DNA of 64,000 bases, taken from the NCBI RefSeq assembly GCF_003952225.1, contig NZ_CP034437.1:5594501-5658500 (forward strand), given 5' to 3'. Origin of the DNA: Paenibacillus albus. Lineage in GTDB: Bacteria > Bacillota > Bacilli > Paenibacillales > Paenibacillaceae. Position 1 is the stretch's first letter. Every line of letters begins with the position of its first letter. Shown here one piece after another: positions 33,907 through 42,679 of the stretch. A program made the position numbers and the translations under genes. The notes under the pieces are model-generated. The model ran no database searches. It was not told the DNA's origin and worked only from the letters and a program-made list of their open reading frames with translations.

Positions 33907-34776
33907 ATGGAATTCTATAATGAGAAGGTTGTTTATGAAAACCCTCTATTGTCTATAAAAGTGTATCAGTCTAGCCGCGACAACGATTTATTCATAGATT
34001 GGCACTATCATCGCGAGATTGAATTACTGCTCATCTTGAATGGGGAGCTGGATGTCAACATCGAGGATGAGTGCGTAAAACTTCAAAGTGGCGACATCGC
34101 ACTCATCGGAGCCAGACAGCTTCACCGCGATCGGAGCTTAGGCGGCCCGCTCAACTATATTGTGCTCCAATTCGACCTGGAGCAATTCATTGACCAGAGC
34201 TCGATGCCGTATATGCGATTCTTCTCCGAAACGAAGAATCCGCTCAGCCGCGCAAATTACATTTTCCAAGAAAACGACGCGGCCAGAGCGAATGCTGCCG
34301 AATGCATTCGCGACGTGCTGCATGAAGTGACGTCGAAGGAGAATGGCTATGAGCTTGCCGTCAGCATGCTGATCAAGAAGCTTCTGCTGCTCCTTATTCG
34401 AGGCGATTCACGCAAAGTGCTTGCCGATCATGTCGACTTCGACCGGGCCCGGCTGCGCGGCGTTATTGATTATGTAGAGGAGCATCTGGAAGGCCGCATC
34501 CAAGTCGATGAAGTGTCTAAGCTCGCCAATATGAGCTACTATTACTTCGTGAAGTTCTTCAAGAAGGCAATTGGCCTATCCTTCACTGAATATGTGAACT
34601 ACCGCAAGATCAAGTGGGCGGAGCGCATACTGCTGACGAAGGATCTCAGCGTCTCAGAAGTTGGCGACTGTATCGGGATGCCGAACATGGCGCACTTCTA
34701 CAAGATGTTCAAGAAGTATAATGATTGCTCGCCGAAGCAGTTCCAGAAGCGCATGCTGGAGTGGAACCGGGCATAA
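33907..34776 (+). CDS. AraC-family transcriptional regulator with cupin domain
   Basis: The protein of about 289 residues starts at ATG 33907 (MEFYNEKVVYENPLLSIKVY) six bases after GGAAGGTGG. An N-terminal AraC-type cupin (WHYHREIELLLILNGELDV, then SGDIALIG and RQLH) binds a small ligand. The C-terminal double helix-turn-helix includes VDEVSKLANMSYYYFVKFFK and VSEVGDCIGMPNMAHFYKMF with the KxFKKYNDCSPKQF hallmark. It is transcribed away from the Gfo/Idh/MocA gene across a 164-bp gap and probably controls it. The effector is presumably a sugar. Confidence 0.88.
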   Translation: MEFYNEKVVYENPLLSIKVYQSSRDNDLFIDWHYHREIELLLILNGELDVNIEDECVKLQSGDIALIGARQLHRDRSLGGPLNYIVLQFDLEQFIDQSSMPYMRFFSETKNPLSRANYIFQENDAARANAAECIRDVLHEVTSKENGYELAVSMLIKKLLLLLIRGDSRKVLADHVDFDRARLRGVIDYVEEHLEGRIQVDEVSKLANMSYYYFVKFFKKAIGLSFTEYVNYRKIKWAERILLTKDLSVSEVGDCIGMPNMAHFYKMFKKYNDCSPKQFQKRMLEWNRA

Positions 34777-34813
34777 CTGTCCGGCTACCCAGATGGCTGT
34801 CTCGCTTGGCTTA

Positions 34814-35578
34814 TTACAAGAACGTCCGCTTCATGAAAGCAAGGCTCGCCGGCAGCTCTTCCTCTGGCTTATGAACCGTACATTCCGCGGAGATCATGCC
34901 GTTGTAGCCGGCTTCCTTAAGCTGCTGTGCGAACGCTGCATGCGGATATTGCCCTGTTCCCGGGGACAATCGGCCCGTATCCGCGATATGGATGTGCGCG
35001 AGCCAGTCTTTGTTCTGCGTTATCGTATCCAGCGGCTCGCTTTCCTCATCCATGTGATACAAATCAGCCAGCACCCGTATCGACGGCTGGTTGATCTGCT
35101 TAGCGAAGCTGACGGCTTCAGCGACACTGTTGATCAGATTCGTCTCTTTCTTGTTAAGCGGCTCAATTGCCAGCGTCACGCCGGTGCCAGTGAATTCCTC
35201 GGCGATCCAGCTCAGCACATGCAGCATCTGATCCTCCGCTCTTGCCTGCTCGTACCCCTCTGGAATATGGCGGGACCTGCCGCTGCCAAGCACCGCAATG
35301 CTCGCACCGATTCGACTCATCGCCTCAGCCCCCCGGTGGATATACCGGCGAACGCGATCCGGGTCCAGCTCCGCACCTACGATGCGCATATCTCCTGGAA
35401 AGAACAGATTGAACGCCCGAACAGGCAGCGGACTGTTCAAATAAGCAGGCAGCGTCTCACGAAATAACGCCTCGTTCTCTAGCTGCAGCTGCTGCAGCCC
35501 GCACTCGATATACTCAAACCCATATTCTCCAAGCAGCTCTGCATCCTCAATTCCTCTGCACCAACCGAAAGCGACCAC
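34814..35578 (-). CDS. Sugar phosphate isomerase/epimerase-like TIM-barrel protein
   Basis: The 254-residue protein belongs to the AP-endonuclease-2/xylose isomerase-like TIM-barrel group. Metal-ligand candidates are seen in YIECGLQ, LAIEPLNKKE (Glu near residue 148), VLADLYHMDEE (Asp and His) and IHIADTGR (His), ending with MISAECT (Glu). Members epimerise or isomerise keto-sugars or act in inositol catabolism. The start is GTG 35578 after GGAGGTG. It converges on the AraC gene and is close to a Gfo/Idh/MocA oxidoreductase, a common pairing in sugar pathways. Confidence 0.82.
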   Translation of the reverse strand: MVAFGWCRGIEDAELLGEYGFEYIECGLQQLQLENEALFRETLPAYLNSPLPVRAFNLFFPGDMRIVGAELDPDRVRRYIHRGAEAMSRIGASIAVLGSGRSRHIPEGYEQARAEDQMLHVLSWIAEEFTGTGVTLAIEPLNKKETNLINSVAEAVSFAKQINQPSIRVLADLYHMDEESEPLDTITQNKDWLAHIHIADTGRLSPGTGQYPHAAFAQQLKEAGYNGMISAECTVHKPEEELPASLAFMKRTFL

Positions 35579-35642
35579 TCACTTGCACCTCCATACCGTA
35601 TTTAAAGTCATATTACCATCATTTGCATGCATGCGGGTGTAC

Positions 35643-35682
35643 AAAAAAAAGCCCGGTCACCTTATTTCGGTGATCCGAGCTT
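35643..35682 (-). terminator. Terminator of phoP overlapping its last codons
   Basis: On the minus strand AAGCTCGGATCACC pairs with GGTGACCGGGCTT (one G-U/mismatch) and is followed by eight T residues. The stem starts within the final codons of phoP. Confidence 0.8.
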
Positions 35683-36381
35683 TCTTGGCATGACCAGCTT
35701 GTAGCCGACGCCGCGGATGGATTCGATTTCAACGGATTGCTGTCCGAGCTCCAGCTTCTTACGCAGCGAGCTGACATGCACGTCAACGGTTCGTTGTCCA
35801 CCGATGTAATCAAACCCCCAGACGACATTCATGAGATCGTCGCGAGTGACAACTACTCCGGGACGCTGCACCAGGTAGAGCAGCACCTCGAATTCCTTCG
35901 GACGAAGCGGTACCGTCTCGCCATTCAGAATGACTTCGTACCGCTCCGGATAGATGGACAAGTCGCCAGCAGTGATGACTTTATCATTCGATTCCGTCAG
36001 CTGTGCGTCATCCTGTCCCGTTCTGCGAAGTACAGCCGATACACGCGCCAGCAGCTCAGCAACGCCGAACGGCTTCGTCATGTAATCATCTGCACCGCGC
36101 TTCAGACCTTGTACAACTTCCTCTTCCGCGTTACGTGCAGTCAGCACGATAACAGGCGTCCGGTTGCCGCTTTGGCGCAGCCGTGACAAAATTTCAAATC
36201 CATTCATTCCAGGCAGCATAATATCGAGAATAATAAGATCAAAAGACCGCTGCATCGCAACCTGCAAGCCCTCAGCCCCATGATCAATAACCGTCGTATC
36301 ATAACCTTCCTGCGACAGGTTGTAAGACAACAACCTCGCCAATGTCGGCTCGTCTTCGATGACCAACACTTTCTGTGACAT
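35662..36381 (-). CDS. phoP: Phosphate-responsive OmpR-type response regulator PhoP
   Basis: The 239-residue protein starts at ATG 36381 (MSQKVLVIEDEPTLARLLSY). The receiver domain holds the acidic pair ED, the phospho-Asp in LIILDIMLPGMNG (near residue 53) and the Lys in YMTKPFG. The winged-helix output domain includes RPKEFEVLLYLVQRPGVVVT and the end TVDVHVSSLRKKLE, RGVGYKL. This matches PhoP/WalR-type regulators; the neighbouring PhoR-like kinase supports PhoP. In the Pho response it activates phosphatases and phosphate uptake. The regulator gene lies downstream of the kinase, with a 127-bp gap, the reverse of the phoP-phoR order in Bacillus subtilis. Confidence 0.85.
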   Translation of the reverse strand: MSQKVLVIEDEPTLARLLSYNLSQEGYDTTVIDHGAEGLQVAMQRSFDLIILDIMLPGMNGFEILSRLRQSGNRTPVIVLTARNAEEEVVQGLKRGADDYMTKPFGVAELLARVSAVLRRTGQDDAQLTESNDKVITAGDLSIYPERYEVILNGETVPLRPKEFEVLLYLVQRPGVVVTRDDLMNVVWGFDYIGGQRTVDVHVSSLRKKLELGQQSVEIESIRGVGYKLVMPRKLGSPK

Positions 36382-36508
36382 GTTGACCCCCAAACTACCA
36401 TACCCGCAACATGACCTTGGCATGGCTTCACGTTCTACAATTCCTTTTTATCATAGCACTGTTTCTATTGAAGGGTAAACCCCTCCGGTAGAACTACCGG
36501 CCATTCCA

Positions 36509-38317
36509 TTATTGAATGACTGGCAGTTCAATCGTAAAGGTTGAGCCGATCCCGACTTGACTATCGACGGTAATCGTTCCTTTATGGAGCTCTACGAGAT
36601 GTTTGACGATGGATAAGCCAAGTCCTGTACCGCCTGAGCTGCGCGACCTTGCTTTATCAACCCGATAGAACCGCTCGAAAATACGCGGCAAATCTTTCTT
36701 CGGAATGCCCATGCCCGTGTCCGAAATGTGAATGCGAATATGCTCATAATTGTCTTCCAGCGTCTGCCCTGGTCCGAGCACCGGTTCCACGGTAATGGAG
36801 ACGGAGCCGCCATCTGACGTATAGTTTATGCCATTGGCTAATAAATTCATCATGATCTGCCGCAAACGATCCTCATCGACCTCAACGTAGACGCCTGGGT
36901 CTGCCTTCGTTGACAGACGGATATGCTTGCGCATCGCTTCAGCGCTCATAAGCTCCATCGTTTTCTCCATGAAGGAAGATAGCTCGACTGGCGAGTACTG
37001 CAGCGGAACACGGCGCGACTCGATCTTCGACAGCTCTAGAATGTCGCCGATCAGCCGGTTTAACCGGTCGCTCTCATCATAGATGATTTGCAGGAAGGAA
37101 CGCGCCGTCTCCGGATCGTTCACCGCGCCGCCCATCAGCGTCTCGGCGAACCCTTTGACCGCCGTCACCGGCGTCTTCAGCTCATGGGAAACATTCGCAA
37201 CGAACTCGCTGCGCATCCGCTCCAGCCTGCGAATGGCCGTCACGTCCTGCAGAACAAGCAGCACGCCTTCGAACTTATTGTCCTCGTCTTCATCGAAGAT
37301 TGGCACAAGGTTCAAGTCAAGCAGCCGCTCCTCTGGGAAATAAAACGTGATCTCATCCCGCAAATGCTCTCTGCGCTCAAGCGCTTCTTGAATAATCTGC
37401 GACAGCTCATACTGCTGCTTCGCCGAAGCGAAGTGATGTCCGACCAGCTCTTTGGCGGAGAAGCCAAGGAATTCTTCCGCCCGGCGATTGAGCAGCAGGA
37501 TCTTGCCGCTGCTGTTAATGCTCACAACGCCGTTGATCATATTATCAAGCACGCTGGCAAGCTGGCTCTCGTTCGTATGAATGCGCGACATCTGCTCCTG
37601 CAAGCTGTCCGCCATCGCATTAATCGCTTGTCCCAGCTCGCCAATCTCATCGTGCCGCGTCACTTCGACGCGCGCGCGGTAATCTAAGTTCTTGATCCGC
37701 TTGGAAACGCGCGTAATCTGCTCCAGCGGACGAGTCAAGCCCTGCGCGACACGGAAGCTGATGAGCGCTGCGGCAACGAATAGAATAAGAAGGCCAACAA
37801 TTAGCGCCGCCCATACGCGCTGAATACTCTCATCAACCTTCTGCAAACTTAGCGCCATTCGAATAATATCGGAATGCTCCGGATTGTTCGGATTCACCAG
37901 CATCGCCACATAGAGCAAATTCTCATTTACTGTCTCGCTGTGCCGAGTTGTCCATCCAACCCCGCTCTTCTTCGCTTCCACCACTTCACCGCGCGTGAGA
38001 TGGTTCTCCATCGTCTTCGGATCGTGATCAGAATCGCCGAGCACGACTCCGTCGCTGCGGATGAAGGTGATACGTGTATCTGTGATGGTTTTCAGGCGCT
38101 GCGCTTTGCCTGTGTAATACATGTACAGCGAATCAGGATCGCCTGTACGCCATTCCATCTGGTCCAGAATAATCTTCATCTCACGCGTCATGTTATCTCG
38201 CAAAGCATCAAGATGGTTATCCCGGTATGTCTTGCCCATAAATAGTCCGGCCGCCAATACTGCAAGTCCGATCATAGCGATCAGAATGAGCGTGAGCCGC
38301 ATGCGAAAGCTGTTCAT
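36509..38317 (-). CDS. phoR: Phosphate sensor histidine kinase PhoR
   Basis: The 602-residue protein has two membrane helices (about 6-28 and 170-192) flanking an extracytoplasmic sensor, a HAMP domain, a PAS domain (INSSGKILLLNRRAEEFLGF), a HisKA domain with VSHELKTPVTAVKGFAETL (phospho-His near 378) and an HATPase domain ending GGTGLGLSIVKHLVELHKG. The order is that of PhoR/WalK-like kinases. It should phosphorylate the adjacent regulator when phosphate is scarce. TTGGAGGTAGG precedes ATG 38317. The weak hairpin in the gap to phoP (36484-36502) may reduce read-through. Confidence 0.85.
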   Translation of the reverse strand: MNSFRMRLTLILIAMIGLAVLAAGLFMGKTYRDNHLDALRDNMTREMKIILDQMEWRTGDPDSLYMYYTGKAQRLKTITDTRITFIRSDGVVLGDSDHDPKTMENHLTRGEVVEAKKSGVGWTTRHSETVNENLLYVAMLVNPNNPEHSDIIRMALSLQKVDESIQRVWAALIVGLLILFVAAALISFRVAQGLTRPLEQITRVSKRIKNLDYRARVEVTRHDEIGELGQAINAMADSLQEQMSRIHTNESQLASVLDNMINGVVSINSSGKILLLNRRAEEFLGFSAKELVGHHFASAKQQYELSQIIQEALERREHLRDEITFYFPEERLLDLNLVPIFDEDEDNKFEGVLLVLQDVTAIRRLERMRSEFVANVSHELKTPVTAVKGFAETLMGGAVNDPETARSFLQIIYDESDRLNRLIGDILELSKIESRRVPLQYSPVELSSFMEKTMELMSAEAMRKHIRLSTKADPGVYVEVDEDRLRQIMMNLLANGINYTSDGGSVSITVEPVLGPGQTLEDNYEHIRIHISDTGMGIPKKDLPRIFERFYRVDKARSRSSGGTGLGLSIVKHLVELHKGTITVDSQVGIGSTFTIELPVIQ

Positions 38318-38363
38318 CTTCCTACCTCCAAGCCGAATCGTTCAATCTCCATCCTACCTGTCC

Positions 38364-39284
38364 TTAGCTGCCTGCGCCAGTCGCCCTATTGTTAAGTTTT
38401 TGTAAAATATAGTGATGTAATGTAGCGAGCGGCTGTTGAATTAAGATCGACAGAACAACCGGAACGGCGGCAAGCGGACTGAAATAGCTCATCGCCAGCA
38501 CGACGCCAAGCGAAATATTGCGCATGCCTGTCGCATAGGAGACTGTTACCTGCACCTCCCGATTGCGATAATGCGATGTGCCGAAATACCCAACCGCATA
38601 ACAGATTCCAACGAGCACGAGTGCCGACGGTACAACACGGAACAGATCGCCGCGAAGCGCCTCCGTCGACGGTGCGATTGCCGACGCGTTCAGCATAACC
38701 ACCGCAGTGAAGCACAGCTTCGACATCGGCGCGGCATAAGGCTGCACGGCTTTCTGAATACGCCCCTTCGACCACTCATGAAGCAGCACGCCAACGATTG
38801 TTGGTACAACGATGATCAGAAGGAGATCTCTTACCATTGCCGTTGTATCTGCTTCCACGGCTGTATGGAACAACAGATGGATTGCCGACGGCACGACGAT
38901 TGGACTCAGCGCCGAATCAAACACAACCATCGCCAGCATAAGCGGCACACTGCCCTCGGACATGCCGACCCACAGCACCGTCGAGACGCCAAGCGGTATG
39001 ATCGTGAACAGCACCAGCCCGACGACGTAAGGTGAATCGAAACCAAAGAGCAGCCCGCCAAGCCCATAGGCAAGCAAAGGAGAAATGACATGCGCGAGCG
39101 CGAACGTCCACAGCATAACACCAGGCCGCTTGATGACCGTTCGCAAATGGTTCAAGCCGCAGCCGATCGCCATCGTGAGCGTCACGAATGCGAAGAAGTA
39201 AGGCACTGCCGGGACAAAGCGTTGAAGCGGCGCAGAAAAAAGAATCCCAGGATGAGGCATCCAGGGATAATAAGAAACATCCAT
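38364..39284 (-). CDS. BASS-family (bile acid:Na+ symporter-like) transporter
   Basis: The 306-residue membrane protein has nine or ten helices and BASS-family features: MAIGCGLNHLRTVIKRP after the first helices, LFTIIPLGVSTVLWVGMSEG, DSALSPIVVPS and a late YATGMRNISLGVVLAMSYF segment resembling the crossover region of ASBT-like carriers. Such carriers move organic anions such as pantoate, sulfonates or keto-acids with sodium; the substrate is unknown here. The ribosome site before ATG 39284 is weak (GAAGG). It lies 46 bp upstream of phoR on the same strand, so co-transcription is possible. Confidence 0.8.
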   Translation of the reverse strand: MDVSYYPWMPHPGILFSAPLQRFVPAVPYFFAFVTLTMAIGCGLNHLRTVIKRPGVMLWTFALAHVISPLLAYGLGGLLFGFDSPYVVGLVLFTIIPLGVSTVLWVGMSEGSVPLMLAMVVFDSALSPIVVPSAIHLLFHTAVEADTTAMVRDLLLIIVVPTIVGVLLHEWSKGRIQKAVQPYAAPMSKLCFTAVVMLNASAIAPSTEALRGDLFRVVPSALVLVGICYAVGYFGTSHYRNREVQVTVSYATGMRNISLGVVLAMSYFSPLAAVPVVLSILIQQPLATLHHYILQKLNNRATGAGS

Positions 39285-39383
39285 TGTTCAAACCTTCGGT
39301 TGAAGGCGAGTCCGAAGCTGCGTATACCGCATCCCTCTTTTGTTGTGTGTAGATGCTAAAACCTGAATAGCGAGGTGAACAAC

Positions 39384-39510
39384 GCTGCGCGTGCTGACCA
39401 TTGTTACGATCGCTGTTGTCCTCGGAACTTCGGAATTAAAATTTACAGGTAAATTTCCGAGGACAAAGGCGAACGCTGACGCTTCTACACAATGGTCGCA
39501 CTCTCCGCTT
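39384..39510. repeat. Intergenic palindromic repeat, copy B
   Basis: The inverted counterpart of 27575-27760. Its core is tgtcctcggaa paired with ttccgaggaca. Flanks ggcgaacgctgacgcttct and gatcgctgttgtc match copy A when reverse-complemented. The 45-bp inner insert of copy A is absent. Confidence 0.65.
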
Positions 39511-39555
39511 ATGTTCATGCGCTAATCACTGTTTAAGACACTTACACACATTTTT

Positions 39556-41100
39556 TTATTTAAATACAGGCTCCTTAAACTGGGCAAGCTTAGCGAAGGA
39601 GTCTTTATCCACGTCCGCGTGCAAGCTATTGCCATGCGAATCCATCGTTACGACAGCCGCGAAGCCTTCTGTTTGCAGATGCCACATCGCTTCCGGAATG
39701 CCGAATTCCATGAAGTCAACGCTATTAACGTTCTTGAAGCATTCTGCATAGTACTGCGCTGCGCCGCCGATTGCATTCAAATACACGCCGCCATGCTCTT
39801 GCAGAGCAGCGAGCGTCTTCGGTCCCATACCGCCTTTGCCGATAACCGCGCGGATGCCGAACTTCTTCATGATGTCGCCTTGGTAAGGCTCCTCGCGTGC
39901 GCTTGTCGTCGGGCCGGCTGCTTTGACTTTCCAGCCGTTCTCGTCTTTCAGCATAACGGGACCACAGTGATAAATAACAGCGCCGTTCAAATCGACCGGA
40001 GCGTCATGATCCATCAGGTGATGGTGAATCGCATCGCGTCCTGTATGAATTTCGCCATTGATGATAACAATGTCGCCCACTTTCAAGCTGCGTACTTGCT
40101 CTTCTGTCAGTGGCGTGTTCAGCACAACTTCACGGCGTTCAGCGTTATCCGTTACCGCTTGAGCCGCTTCGTCAGCAGCTTGCGATTTCATCGGAGTGTC
40201 CGTTCCGCTTGGGTAAATCCATGATTTAATCTCGCCGGTATCTGCGGAGAGCAGAACGCCTTGACGGCGGTACGCCCAGCAGTTGTAAGCAACGGATACG
40301 AAGAAGCTTGCAGGCAGACGGTTCATGACGCCGACTTTGCAGCCTAGCAGCGTGACTTGGCCGCCGAAGCCCATTGTACCGATACCGAGCTTATTCGCAT
40401 TCTCCATCACATACTCTTCAAGCTTGGCAAGCTCAACAATGTCATTCGTATCGTCCGTGTGGCGGAACAGCTGCTGCTTCGCGAGCTCATAACCAGTCGT
40501 GCGGTCGCCGCCGATGCCAACGCCAATAAAGCCTGCGCTGCAGCCTTGGCCTTGAGCTTGATAAACGGCGTGCATAATACATTTGCGGATGCCGTCGAGA
40601 TCGCGGCCAGCTTTGCCAAGACCAGGAACTTCCATCGGCAGGCTGTATTGAATGTTCTTGTTCTCGCAGCCGCCGCCTTTTAGAATGAGACGAACGTCAA
40701 CGTCGTCCTTCTCCCATTGCTCGAAGTGAATAACTGGCGTGCCTGGGCCGAGATTATCGCCTGTATTCGCGCCTGTCAGCGAGTCAACGGAGTTCGTGCG
40801 CAGCTTGCCATCCTTCGTCGCACGTGCAATCGCGCTGCGAATCTGCTGCTTCATTATAATTTGGTTTGCGCCAACCGGCGTGTGAACGACGAATGTAGGC
40901 ATCCCTGTATCTTGGCAGATTGGCGAAACATTGGTTTCCGCCATCTCAATGTTGGTAGCAATCGTCGACAGCGATAGGCCTGCGCGTGTTGCGCGGTCCT
41001 CTGCTTCCTGTGCCGCTTGGATAATCCTGCGGACGTCACCTGGTAGATTCGTAGATGTCTCAACGATGAGGTTATAAACGCTTTGTTCAAAATGCTGCAT
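39556..41100 (-). CDS. fumA: Class I (iron-sulfur) fumarate hydratase
   Basis: The 514-residue protein contains both halves of class I fumarase. The N-terminal part carries SPICQDTGMPTF with C62, KGGGCENKN and QGQGCSAGF with C187, and CW near residue 274; several of these should bind the 4Fe-4S cluster. The C-terminal part has GRDAIHHHLMDHDAPVDL, YHCGPVM, GPTTSAREEPYQ and GKGGMGPKT, typical of the beta half. The enzyme interconverts fumarate and malate in the citric acid cycle in the cytoplasm and is oxygen-sensitive. The gene stands alone with its own promoter region. Length is as expected for the fused single-chain form. Confidence 0.92.
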   Translation of the reverse strand: MQHFEQSVYNLIVETSTNLPGDVRRIIQAAQEAEDRATRAGLSLSTIATNIEMAETNVSPICQDTGMPTFVVHTPVGANQIIMKQQIRSAIARATKDGKLRTNSVDSLTGANTGDNLGPGTPVIHFEQWEKDDVDVRLILKGGGCENKNIQYSLPMEVPGLGKAGRDLDGIRKCIMHAVYQAQGQGCSAGFIGVGIGGDRTTGYELAKQQLFRHTDDTNDIVELAKLEEYVMENANKLGIGTMGFGGQVTLLGCKVGVMNRLPASFFVSVAYNCWAYRRQGVLLSADTGEIKSWIYPSGTDTPMKSQAADEAAQAVTDNAERREVVLNTPLTEEQVRSLKVGDIVIINGEIHTGRDAIHHHLMDHDAPVDLNGAVIYHCGPVMLKDENGWKVKAAGPTTSAREEPYQGDIMKKFGIRAVIGKGGMGPKTLAALQEHGGVYLNAIGGAAQYYAECFKNVNSVDFMEFGIPEAMWHLQTEGFAAVVTMDSHGNSLHADVDKDSFAKLAQFKEPVFK

Positions 41101-41264
41101 AACGCCTTATTGGCTCCTCTCTCTAGTCGCTTCTCGTCTTTCGATTTATAATAATTACAATCATATAGTTTCTATCATACCATATCCTTTCACGGCGGGC
41201 ATCCCGCTTTCAGAAGGCATCGCATCCTACTATTGCTAGAAGTGCAAAGGAGCAGAAGCAGATT

Positions 41265-41870
41265 ATGGATAGTCCTTTTATCGCTTATATGTACCGGCTT
41301 CGCTATATCGAACGTTGGAGCCTCATGCGCAATACCACACGCGAAAATGTAGCTGAGCACTCTTACCATGTCGGCCTGCTCGCCCATATGCTGTGTGAGA
41401 TCGGCAATGCGGTGTTCGGACGCTCGTTGAACGCCGACCGCGCCGTAACGATGGCGTTGTTCCACGACGCCACCGAAGTGTTCACCGGCGACATTCCGAC
41501 GCCGGTCAAGCATCACAACCCGAAGATGCTCGCGAATTTCCGCGAGATCGAGGCACTGGCGGCCGAGCGCCTGCTCAGCATGGTGCCGGAGCCGCTGCAG
41601 TCAGCATATGCGCCGCTAGTGATGGGTTCGCCTGCCGCAGGCAGTGAGCAAGCGGACCTGCTTGCGATGGTCAAAGCGGCAGACCTGCTCGACGCGTATA
41701 TGAAATGCTTGTCCGAGTTGTCCTCGGGCAACCGTGAATTCGCCGTCGCCAAAGGGCAGATCGAGCTGAAGCTGACAGGCCTTCAAATGCCGGAGGTCGA
41801 TTGGTTTCTGACCCATATGGCAGACAGCTTCAGCAAGACGCTGGATGAGCTGTCGGAGAACGAAGCCTAA
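41265..41870 (+). CDS. HD-domain 5'-deoxynucleotidase, YfbR-like
   Basis: The 201-residue protein matches YfbR 5'-deoxynucleotidases. RWSLMRNTTRENVAEHSYHV has the conserved Arg, Trp and first His; LFHDATEVFTGDIPTPVKH carries the HD pair plus catalytic Glu and Asp, and AADLLDAYMKC the final Asp. The enzyme removes phosphate from deoxynucleoside 5'-monophosphates using a divalent metal. AAAGGAG lies upstream of ATG 41265. It is divergent from fumA and appears monocistronic. Confidence 0.88.
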   Translation: MDSPFIAYMYRLRYIERWSLMRNTTRENVAEHSYHVGLLAHMLCEIGNAVFGRSLNADRAVTMALFHDATEVFTGDIPTPVKHHNPKMLANFREIEALAAERLLSMVPEPLQSAYAPLVMGSPAAGSEQADLLAMVKAADLLDAYMKCLSELSSGNREFAVAKGQIELKLTGLQMPEVDWFLTHMADSFSKTLDELSENEA

Positions 41871-41883
41871 CTGAAACGCATAA

Positions 41884-41952
41884 AAAAGCCCTTTGGGGCA
41901 AGAGTAATGTCATCTAGCTGAAATGACGTTTCCCTTGCACCCAAAGAGCACT
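41884..41952 (-). terminator. Long hairpin terminator of the WGxxGxxG protein gene
   Basis: On the minus strand ctttgggtgcaag and cttgccccaaag form the outer stem with inner gtcatt/atgac pairing; ggcttttttat follows. It separates two convergent genes. Confidence 0.7.
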
Positions 41953-41966
41953 TCACAACGAATTAA

Positions 41967-42551
41967 TTAAGCTCGCTCGCGGTCGTTGTCGCTACTCCGG
42001 CTGCGCATGCCTGCCAAACCAATCAGGCCAAGCAAGCCAAGCCAGCCCCAGTTCGTGCTTTTTTTAGTCGTGGTATCTACAGCTGTCGCACGAAGATTGT
42101 TGGCCCTGTTATAACTCGCTGTCGTGTAACGGTTGCTCGTCCCGTTATAAGAGTAAGGGGTCAAATTCCCATGTGTTGCCGTACCGTATGAGTAGGAGTT
42201 CATGTTCCCATACCCTGGTGCATTATAGGAATTCGTATTCACATTTCCGTTATTCCCGTATCGATAATAGGCATTTGAACCATTAAAGCCCATTCTTCCG
42301 TTCGTATCGCTGTACAGCTTAGTCGTCCCTGGAACGCCGTAGACGTCTGGTGTGCCAGTTGAACCCGGTGTGCCAAACGCATTCGGTTTGTTGAAGGTAG
42401 TCGTGCTGCCATAGGCGCCGTTATTCGTTATCGTTGGCTGTCCATTGATGCTGCTGCCGGTTCCGTTCATTGCGGTATTCGCCATTGCTGGAACTACGAG
42501 CAGCGTCGACAAGGATAACCCCACAACAGCACTTGCGATTGTTTTTTTCAA
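41967..42551 (-). CDS. Secreted Asn/Tyr-rich protein with C-terminal WGxxGxxG tail
   Basis: The 194-residue protein starts at TTG 42551 (MKKTIASAVVGLSLSTLLVV) after GGAGG. A signal peptide ends near PAMA. The middle, about residues 30-150, is low-complexity and rich in Asn, Gly, Ser, Thr and Tyr. The end is WGWLGLLGLIGLAGMRSR followed by charged residues, the WGxxGxxG signature of a recently recognised Bacillales tail class thought to resemble a sorting or anchoring signal. The protein is probably exported and held in the membrane by this tail. Function is unknown. Confidence 0.7.
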   Translation of the reverse strand: MKKTIASAVVGLSLSTLLVVPAMANTAMNGTGSSINGQPTITNNGAYGSTTTFNKPNAFGTPGSTGTPDVYGVPGTTKLYSDTNGRMGFNGSNAYYRYGNNGNVNTNSYNAPGYGNMNSYSYGTATHGNLTPYSYNGTSNRYTTASYNRANNLRATAVDTTTKKSTNWGWLGLLGLIGLAGMRSRSSDNDRERA

Positions 42552-42679
42552 ATCGTCAGCCTCCATAGGATGTGATGATTGCCGGAAGTACTCCTATGGT
42601 TTCTCCGATAAGGCGCCGCTTCATCCTAGCTTTCAAGTGGTAAACGGTGCAACTGCTTCTAGAAGCGGACAGAATTTGT

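Noticed and set aside
34661-35467. 268-codon plus-strand ORF
   Set aside because: It is antisense to the isomerase-like gene and overlaps the AraC gene; Arg/Cys-rich sequence without family similarity.
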